A DNA stretch of 64,000 nt, from assembly GCA_024345305.1 (NCBI GenBank), contig BRON01000004.1:186001-250000 (forward strand), in the 5' to 3' direction. The notes under the pieces are model-generated. The model ran no database searches, was not told the origin of the DNA, and saw only the letters and a program-made list of their open reading frames with translations. This DNA is from Mrakia gelida (lineage: Eukaryota; Basidiomycota; Tremellomycetes; Cystofilobasidiales; Mrakiaceae). This document shows, piece by piece, positions 56,579 to 64,000 of the stretch; position 1 is the stretch's first letter; every line of letters begins with the position of its first letter. Position numbers and translations under genes: made by a program.

Positions 56579-56849
56579 TCAAACAAACCTCTCCACCAAC
56601 AAAAGCTCAACCCGATCCTTCATCTCCTCCCTCACCACAACCTTCCTGAACTCCCCCTCCTCTCCCTCCTCCACCTTCAATTTCATCTCCACCCCCAACC
56701 CGCAATGCTGCTGGCCCAACCTCTTCTCGAGCGAATGGATCGACATTCGGTACTGCTCTTCGTCGGGGTAGGTTGGGGAGAGGAAAAGCGTGAGAGGGGA
56801 GGGTGGGAAGTCGAAGTCGACGCGACGAGGAGGGTGGTTCGTGTCGTGC
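56579..56849 (-). CDS. short conserved-looking ORF, or last exon of the gene upstream
   Basis: From an ATG at about 56849 the frame reads MHDTNHPPRRVDFDFPPSPL, then YPDEEQYRMSIHSLEKRLGQ and VEEGEEGEFRKVVVREEMKD, ending VELLLVERFV at 56579. Its composition is that of a folded protein, unlike the low-complexity region before it. The same frame is open further upstream, so this may be a 3' exon of the gene starting at 59575. I found no donor/acceptor pair that keeps phase. Function unknown. Confidence 0.45.
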
Positions 56850-57012
56850 ATGGAAGAGGGAGAGGGAGGAGCTGGTTCTGATGGTCGAGAGGGAGGTGCA
56901 GGTGGTGGGGAAGAGGAAGAGGAAGAGGAGGGAGAAGACGACGACCCACGACGAGGAGGAAGAGAACGAGACGCGTCGACTCCTCCTCCGACGAGCCTTC
57001 CTCGCCTCCTCC

Positions 57013-59575
57013 CTACCAAAAATCCGACGACTCCTCTGCCCCTCGTGTCCCGTACGCCTCTTGATGGCTCTGCTGATGGTGGTGGTGGTGATTCGAGTTC
57101 CAGCCCCCTCTGAGCGACTGGAACGATCCTCCTCCTCGTTGAGCTGCGACGCGTCGAGGTGGAGGAGGCGAAGGAGGAGGCGACTCCTCTCCTCGAGGAC
57201 CCGGAAGAAGATCGCCAGCTGGGTTCCTGAGTCGCATGGGAGGAGGAGCGTACGCGAAGACGGACGAGTTGGGTGATTTCGGGGGAGGAGGAGCCCAGAG
57301 TGTGATTTTCCTGCCTGAGGGATCGACGACGGTCGAGGTTGAGGATCCGCTTGGGTTGGGTTTGAATGGGCGAGAGGGAGTGGGCTGGGAGACCTTGGAG
57401 AGCGTCGGTCGAGAGGTCGGTTTGGAGGATGAGGTTGGAAGAGCTGGAACGAAGGAGGGGAGACGGAAGCGACCGAGTTGAGTGACTCCTTGAGGATCGA
57501 CGAGTTTCTGCTTCTTCTTGGGCGGTGGGAGGGTCGACCATACGGGAGGAGATTCGTCGCGGTCTGGTTCGAAGGCTGGGTGGAAGTAGGCTGAGGTGTT
57601 GGATTGAGGAGGAGGAGCCTGTCGACGAGGTGGAGAGGGAGGTTCGAACGAGGGTTGAGGTGGCGGAGGAGGGACGAAGGGGACGAGAGGTTTGAAGGTG
57701 GATCGTCGTTTTCCTCCTCGAGATGATGCTGTCGAGGATACAGCTGGAAGTCGAAAGAGCAGGGAGCAATCGACAACGAGGTCAGCCAAGCGTTCGCGAG
57801 GTCGAAACGAACACGACACGACGCGACAAGACTCACAACTCGTCCTCGATGTCGAAGGACCAGCAGCCTGCTCGACCTCGCCAACGTCCTTCCAACCCTC
57901 CGTCGGCTTCGTCGACCCAAGCTTCCTCTTCTTCTGAACCGTCGCTCCCTCGTCGTGCAGCCTCTGCTGGTTCCAACTGCCTCCTCCTCGTCCAACCTCG
58001 CTCTCATCAACCTGCTCGTCCTCTCCATAGGTCCATCGAGTTTCCGGCGACTGCTGTCGAAGAGGTCCGGTCCTGGGAACGTAGTAGACAGCCGAGGGAG
58101 GAGGCAGAGAGGGCTGCTCGTACATCTGGTCTCCAAAGAGGTTCTCGTCGTTCGGAAGAGGAGGAGCTGCTGCATCGTCGAACGGCTCGTTTTCGTCCTC
58201 GTCTTCGACGCGTCTCGGGAAGGTCGAGGGTTGGAAGGGACGATGAGATCGAGGAGGAGGTCGGAAGGTCTGACTGGAAGAGGCAGGAGATGAAGAAATG
58301 ATGGAGCTGGGCGGTCCCTTGAGTCGAGGTGGTGTGAGAGAGCGATGCTCGACGGGCGAAGGGTTCTCGACGATGGATCGAAGAGGAGAAGGAGCAGCTG
58401 CAGGCACAGTCGAGTTGATGGCAGGAGGACGTCTTCCATCTGTGGGAGTGAAGGATCCAGGAGAACGATGGTGAAGAGGCTGTTTCGGGTCGTTCCTGGG
58501 TGCGGCGACGACGACGGGACGAGACGCTGCTCTGGTAGGAGGAGGAGGCGGAGGTGTTGGTGGTTTCGGAGTCCGAGCTCGAGGTGGTTTCGTCTTCGCT
58601 TGATGCTGGAAGGCTTGAAGGATCGGGAAGTTCGAATCGGCGGTGGCACCAGCAGCTAACAATACAAAACATCAAAAGAAGAAGGTCAGCGACGAAGATA
58701 AAGGGAAGAGAAAGGGAGAAGAAGAGGGAAAAGGGAGCGACGCGACTCACGGATCCTCCCAAACGAGATCTTCCCTCCTGACGTGACCTTCTTCCCAGGT
58801 GCAGGAGCGACGACCTCAACTGACTTGGAAGACCCCGATGACTCCTTCTTCTTCTTCTTGGGCTCGAGCTGAACGACGGTGGAAGAAGAGACGGCTTTGG
58901 ACTTCGGTTGAGCTGGAGGGAGGGGTGTATGCGCTTCGATCTCGCCGTGTTCAGGAGGACGTTTCTTCGAGGAAGAAGGAGTAGGAGCGTCGGCGACGTC
59001 CGTTGTTGTGTTCCTTGACTCGGAAGGAGGACGAGGGGAGTTGACCTGATCGTTCGAGGGAAGCTGCTTCGAAGGGACGGAGGTCGACATCGAGGACGAG
59101 GCCTTGGGAGGAGGAGGAGGAGGAGGGTTGGAACTCGTCTTCTTGGGGTTGGGTTTGGGTTTAGGATCCGGAGGAGGATGATCTCCTTTAGGACGAGCTC
59201 TGGAACGGGCGATGGTCCTAGGGAAGTTGAGGTCGAAGGACGAGAAGGTCGAAGGGAGGAGGAAGACGATGTGAGCTCCTCCTCCTCTCCTTCTCGTCAC
59301 AGCCCATCTTCTCTCCCACCCCCAGCTCAAAGTTCCTTCAAGCAGAGTTGAGATTCAAGCACTCACCACGGAGTCGTCTTAACAACCAACTGAGACTCGT
59401 CTGCCCTCCCTCCCAGATCCAGCAAAGCGAGCTCCTCCTCCTCTCGAGTGAGCTTCTCCTCCCCTCCCTCCCCTCCCTTCCCCTCCTCGTTCTCCTCCTT
59501 GTCCTTGTCCTCGTCCTCATCGTCCGAGTCTTGATCGATATGGGATCGGAAGGAGTACGACCAGATGTCTCCCAT
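57013..59575 (-). CDS. low-complexity hypothetical protein
   Basis: ATG 59575 opens MGDIWSYSFRSHIDQDSDDE and an acidic stretch, then TREEEELALLDLGGRADESQ and VVKTTPW | TIARSRARPK across an intron. This N-terminal part looks conserved in style. The remainder is Pro/Ser-rich with basic patches (GKISFGRIR; SNFPILQAFQHQAKTKPPRA; KKRKLGSTKPTEGWKDVGEV; PKKKQKLVDPQGVTQLGRFR). It ends with five consecutive His and GTRGAEESSDFW, stop 57013. Short Lys/Arg clusters (PKKKQKL, KKRKL) suggest a nuclear protein. No domain recognised. Exons chain well to about 57770; the 3' end may instead continue into the frame at 56579. Confidence 0.6.
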
Positions 59576-59781
59576 CGTTCGCGCTGTTGCTGAGGTTGAG
59601 AGAGGAAGGGAGTTGATGGTTGATGGTTCGAGGTGACTTCGCGCAAAACGAAGAAGTCGAGCTCATCCTTTTCCTTCCTCCCCTCGTCCTCCTTTCCCTC
59701 TCTCTCGCTTTTCCTCCCTCCGCCTCCCAAAAAAAACTTCCATCTCGATCTCAAAACGAACAACCACAAACCGTATCCATC

Positions 59782-62271
59782 CTAAATCGAAGACCTAGCA
59801 GGCCCTCCCCCCCACTCCTCATCCATCACTCTGAACGCTCTCACTTCCCCACTGACGAGATCTCCAAGGGAGAATTCTCCTCGTCGAGTGAGAGGGCTTC
59901 CACCGACGTTGGATTGGAGAACTTTGATCGGAGCTCCTCCAACGCCTGCCCAGTCCTCGATGACCACGGCAGTATGGCCAGTGTCGGGCGTGCCGGCTTG
60001 GGAGGTGGTGGAAGAGCCGTCTGGAGGAGAGGGAGAAGGAGGAGGATCAGTTGGGCGAGACAGAGAGAGAAGGAAGGAGGTCAGACGAGGCGAACCTGAG
60101 AACATCGTCTTGAACGTCGCGTACTGCCCGAACGCAGAATCAAAACAACGAAGAGAGTCAGCCTCCGTCGCGTCGCGTCCCCCCCCCCCCCCTCCTCTTC
60201 CTCCCTCCCCCTCCTCCTCCAAAACTCACCACAAACTGCACCACATCCCCCCTCCTAACCCTCCTCTCCTCTCCCCACGCTACCCTCCCCTCCAAATTGA
60301 CATAAACAACCTCCCCAAACGAATGCTCAATCGCCTCCGCCAACCCCCCATGCTCCCCACCCGTCTCCTCCCTCAGTTCCCTCCCAACCTCCTTGATAGC
60401 CTGATCCGCCAAATCCCAACACTGCCCCCTCCCAACCTGCGTCCCCTCCCTTTCCTCACACCACCGCGCTATCCTCTCCCCGTAGCACAAGCTCGCTTCA
60501 TCCAGCTCTTCCAAAGTGCGCCGACGGGGTGGGGGTGTGTGGATCTGCTCGACGTTTGGGTTGGAAGAGGGGACGCCTTCACCCCAGGAGATGGTGATGA
60601 ACGTGCGACTTCGATCGCCGTACATTATTCCTAGTTTTAGGAAGGAGGGACCGCCTGAGCGGGAGAATTGAGCGGAAGCGGCTGGACGACCGTTTCGGAT
60701 GGAGAGGATCGAGGGGGGGAGGGTGAGAGGTTGGTGGGCGAACCAGCCTGTGTGGATGGAGAGGTCGGAGGCGGAGAGGGGTTGGGCGTTGGGGTGGGGG
60801 TAGAGAGAGGTGGAGGTTAGGGGTGGGGGAGTTTCGGGACGAGGGGGTGGTTTGGGGAGAGCTGAGGGAGGGGGGAGGTTGGATTGACGGCGGGGTGGTG
60901 GGGGTGGGTTGATGGAAGAGGATGAGGTTGGTGTTTGGGCTGGGGAGGGGAGACGAGCTGGGAGGGAGGGGGTGGAGAGGGTAGTGGATGAGGTGGAGTT
61001 CGAACGAGGAACGGAGGGAGGGAGACGACGCGCGATGGGAGGAGGTGCTGGAGTTGAGTCTTCTCCTCCGCTGGTTTCGACGTTGCTGCTTGGTCGACGG
61101 GGTGGGAGTCGAGGTGGTAGACGAGGAGGTGCTGTCGACTTGTTTTGTGAATGAGTTGCGGGAGGCGAGTCTTGAGCTTTGGGAGGAGGAAGGACGGTTT
61201 CCGACCGAGTCGAACTTGACGAGGACGACATCGAGGGTGGGAGTTTGGGACGAGGTTTGAGAGGAGGAGGCACTAGCGAGGATGCATCCGAGTTCGAAGA
61301 GGAGGAGGTAGGTCGACGCGAAGGTGGAGGAGGGGCTGTAGCTGTCGCCGGCGTGGGGGAGGGATGAGCGACGGACGACGAACGAGCGACGAGTGCTGGA
61401 CGCGACGAGGACGAGGGAGGAGGAGGAGGAGCTCCTGAGACCGACAGTCCTCGTCCGTTGAGAGCGGCCATCCTATCCTTCAACGAAGTGAACACTGGCT
61501 CGTCCTCCGCCGTTTCTGTAGGAGCTACTGCAGGCGAGCTGTCTCTCGACGGTTTCGAGGGAGGGGGAGCCGCCGAGGCCGAGTTTGAAGAGGAGGGGTT
61601 CGCTCGTGAAGGAGGAGTCCAGTTTCGAGTGACGGGAGGTTCTGGAGAGGAGTTGGAAGGTTGAGGAGGGAAAGTCCTGAAGGAGGAGTTCGAAGGAGTT
61701 GGTTTGAGGGAGTGATGAGCTGGCGGCGATGGGTCTGAGGAGGGAGGAGGGGACGCCGAGGGAAGGGAGTTGAGCTTGGAGGGTTCCGTTGAAGATGGAA
61801 GCGTCGAGGTTTTTGGTCGAGAAGAGAGAGGGACAGGAGGAGGGCCTGATGTTGCTGGAGTGGGAGCTGGAGCTGGCGCGGGAGTAGGGTTGTACTGCTC
61901 GAAAGAAGAGGAAGCGGCAAGGGGAGGAGGTTCGTGTGAGCTCGACGGTTTCCCTTCTGCCCTCCTTCATCACTCCTTCCCTCGATCCCAGAACCTCTTC
62001 TCCAGTTCAAAGGTCAACCGCAGACATACAGAGCTTGTAATGATCTACTCACATCTTTAAGAACCGTAAAGTAACCCTGAGGAACGTTCCCTTCCTCCCC
62101 CTCCATCTCCGTCCCATCCTCCGCCAACCTCCTCGCCTTCCACCACTCTCCAGCAGCGACGATCTCCGTCACCAGCAGGATCGCTCCCTTCGTGAAGACG
62201 AGATCTTCCGGGTACGTCCCCTTGTACGAGAACTTGGCCTTGACGTAGAAAGGAGGAGAAAGCGAGTTCAT
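59782..62271 (-). CDS. BBC1: Bbc1-like actin-patch protein (SH3 plus cysteine-proteinase-fold domain)
   Basis: Bbc1 (Mti1) acts at endocytic actin patches, binding type I myosins and Las17. ATG 62271 starts directly with an SH3 domain (YVKAKFSYKGTYPEDLVFTK, then AGEWWKARRLAEDG and GNVPQGYF). A Pro/Ser-rich middle with many SH3-ligand runs follows, including KDRMAALNGRGLSVSGAPPP. The C-terminal domain fits the Bbc1/Aim3 cysteine-proteinase fold: FAHQPLTLPPSI, ERIARWCEEREGTQVGRGQC, WDLADQAIKEVG, then TGHTAVVIEDW. A Cys before WDLA and a His in GHTA occupy catalytic-like positions. Its start is 76 bases from that of MYND copy 5. Confidence 0.82.
60179..60192 (+). repeat. C14 homopolymer in a BBC1 intron
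   Basis: Fourteen consecutive C on the + strand (G on the coding strand), inside the intron between the two C-terminal BBC1 exons. Its length may be a sequencing estimate. Confidence 0.7.
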
Positions 62272-62347
62272 GGCCGTTGCTTGCGCTCGGGATCCGGGAA
62301 GGGAGGTTTCGAGCTCACCTTTTTGAGATGAGCTTCAAACGCTCACC
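62272..62347. promoter_or_regulatory. 76-base divergent promoter
   Basis: The entire interval between the ATGs of BBC1 (-) and MYND copy 5 (+). Transcription of both must start within it or inside the opposite gene. Confidence 0.45.
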
Positions 62348-64000
62348 ATGTCCAACACCGTAGGAAGAAACAGAAACGAGGACACATTCCATACGATTGA
62401 GCAGCACGCTCAGACAGCTTGCTTCTACTGCGCCAAGAAACCAGATCATCAGCTCTCAGCTTGCTCGAGGTGCTCGGTGAGAACGAACTCCTCCTCGAAC
62501 ATCTCCTCCTTCGTCGTTCGTCGCTCGACCTGAACCCTTCTTCCCACCCTTTTCGTTGCAGCGAGTCTCCTACTGCGACCCCACCTGCCAATCCTCCGAC
62601 TTTCCCATCCACAAGAAAATCTGCAAGATCTGGAAAGAGATCCGCTCCTCCCTCCATCCTTCCTCCTCCTACCCTTTCCTCACGTCCTTCCCTCCCTCTG
62701 CCAACGAGATCACCAACGTCATGCGCTCTATGTCCGTAGAGATGATGGGTCCCTTGATGGTTCGATTGGGGCAGAAGGGAGGGATGGTGGCGAACTATCT
62801 GGTCTTCAGCGAACCGAGATGTCAGCGCTGCCTCAAGGTCGGAGGGTTGGGGGCAGCGAAGAAGCTTGAGGGGTGTGAGGAGTGCGTGGTAAGGTGGTGT
62901 GGTGGCGAAGAAGGAGGGGATTGTAAGGGGGAGGTGGAAGGGGGGCATAAGGAGAGTGGGTTGTGTAGGAAGTTGAAGGAGATTGCTGGGGATGAGTTGG
63001 TGATAAGGTGAGTCTCGTCGAGCTCGTCTTGTCTCGTTCGCTTCTCTTTCTGCCTCCCCTTCCCTTTCTCGTTCTTCTCCTCGAGCTCACCTCTCCCTCC
63101 CCCACCCTCTCTCTCCCTCCATCTAGAGCCTTCGAGCTCTCCCCCGAATCCCACGGTCCAGGCTCCAACCCCGTCTGGTCCCCAGAACGAGTCCTTCGCG
63201 TCGAAACTCCCCTCCCACAAGACTGGACCTCCTACCTCAACTCCGTTCGCAATCCCAGTCATGCCAGTCCAGTACCAGAACGGGTCTTCGTGCAACACTC
63301 TCTCAGTCTTCCACTCACCATCGTCGCTTCCCTCAAGAGGTTCGGACTCTTCTCGAAGTTCTCGAACCCCAAGGACCTCAAGACGCTCACCGTTCATCTC
63401 ATTGGAGCTGAGGCGAAGTACGAGATGGCGTGTGTGGGGATGGCGTACGAGGAGATACTGCATTTGCTGCCTGGGGTGAAGGATTTGAAGGTTCGTCAGA
63501 TCTGTTGTAGTCTTCGTTTCGTTTCACGTCCATCCTCGTTCGCGCGAACTGATCGTTCGTCTCTTGCTCCGTTTGTTCGTTCCAGATCGTGCTGGTCGGA
63601 CCATCGCTAGGAACCGAACAGTCCGACGAGGTCCCTATGGACTGTTGTCGGCTCTGCCGTCAAACAGGAAGGAAGCGATCGATAGCTTTCCATCCGTGAG
63701 TTCATTCGTCGAGCTCGCCCTGCTCGTCTCGGCCTCGCGTCGACCCTCATCTCATCCTCGTCCCTTTCCACCCACCCCCAACTCCCTCGCTTCCTCCCTC
63801 TCCACCCACCGACCCTCCCACCCAATCCACACGCAGAACGACCTACCACGACTTCCTCCGATCCCATCGCTCCTCCCCCTCCGCCGACCTCGCCATCGCC
63901 TTCAACTCAGGCTGCCACGAAGAACCTGCCAACTGGTCCCCTACCCTCTCTGTCCTCCTCGCTAATCGAACTCCAACGGTGTTCACGTCGTTCAATGAGC
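62348..64000 (+). CDS. MYND/Mss51-C-like protein, copy 5 (3' end outside window)
   Basis: Exons 62348-62476, 62562-63007, 63127-63490, 63586-63696 and 63837 to beyond 64000, all in phase. The MYND finger is CFYC, CSRC, then YCDPTCQSSDFPIHKKIC (residues about 25-62). The second Cys cluster is RCQRC ... CEECVVRWCGGEEGGDC. Mss51-C-like blocks follow (HSLSLPLTIVASLKRFGLF, LTVHLIGAEAKYEM, HLLPGVKD, IVLVGPS, CRLC, TYHDFLRS, DLAIAFNSG, RTPTVFTSFNE). The window ends inside the last exon. Closest in style to copy 1. No frame break seen. Function unknown. Confidence 0.85.

Noticed and set aside
56607..58649. 680-codon minus-strand open frame
   Set aside because: It is an alternate frame of the low-complexity gene at 57013-59575, with Pro/Ser/Arg shadow composition and no splice support.
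1..64000. tRNA, rRNA or CRISPR features
   Set aside because: I looked for tRNA B-box-like sequences, rRNA stretches and regularly spaced repeats and saw none; CRISPR is not expected in a fungal nucleus.

Overview
The window is nuclear DNA of a fungus, most likely a basidiomycete yeast of the Pucciniomycotina/Microbotryomycetes type (Rhodotorula or Sporobolomyces relatives). This rests on GC-rich dense genes on both strands, many introns of roughly 50-110 bases with GTGAGT-like donors and a strong CTGAC branch site, C-ending codons, and proteins such as Brf1, Get4, Bbc1, farnesyltransferase beta and Uds1. The genus is inference.

Layout from left to right: the 3' part of a MYND/Mss51-C-like gene (copy 1, +); a secreted subtilisin-like protease (-) and an oligopeptide transporter (-), a plausible peptide-scavenging pair; a possible small gene (-); a second MYND/Mss51-C-like locus (-) whose last intron holds a complete 4.85-kb Ty1/copia retrotransposon with apparently identical 230-bp LTRs and a 5-bp target duplication; an F-box-like gene (+) followed by two orphan exons; an MFS phosphate-type transporter (+); a Uds1 coiled-coil septation protein (-); a GH51 arabinofuranosidase (-); BRF1 (+); the farnesyltransferase beta subunit (+); an intact MYND/Mss51-C-like gene (copy 3, +); an F-box-like gene (-); an NCBP3/TREX-like RNA export factor (+); GET4 (-); an unresolved gene-like stretch; a SANT/BRD8-like protein with histidine-rich repeats (+); a MYND/Mss51-C pseudogene fragment (+); two poorly characterised genes (-); BBC1 (-); and, running off the right edge, a last MYND/Mss51-C-like gene (copy 5, +).

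The most striking theme is a dispersed, still-duplicating family of MYND plus Mss51-C-like proteins: five loci in 64 kb, on both strands, sharing intron positions. It includes one nonsense-mutated fragment and one probable pseudogene carrying a very young retrotransposon in its intron. A second theme is strong over-representation of the palindrome GACGCGTC, often inside introns. The remaining genes are mainly housekeeping (Pol III transcription, prenylation, tail-anchored protein insertion, actin patches, mRNA export) plus secreted or transport functions.

Intron boundaries were read by eye from splice signals and reading-frame continuity. Gene ends are firmer than individual exon edges.
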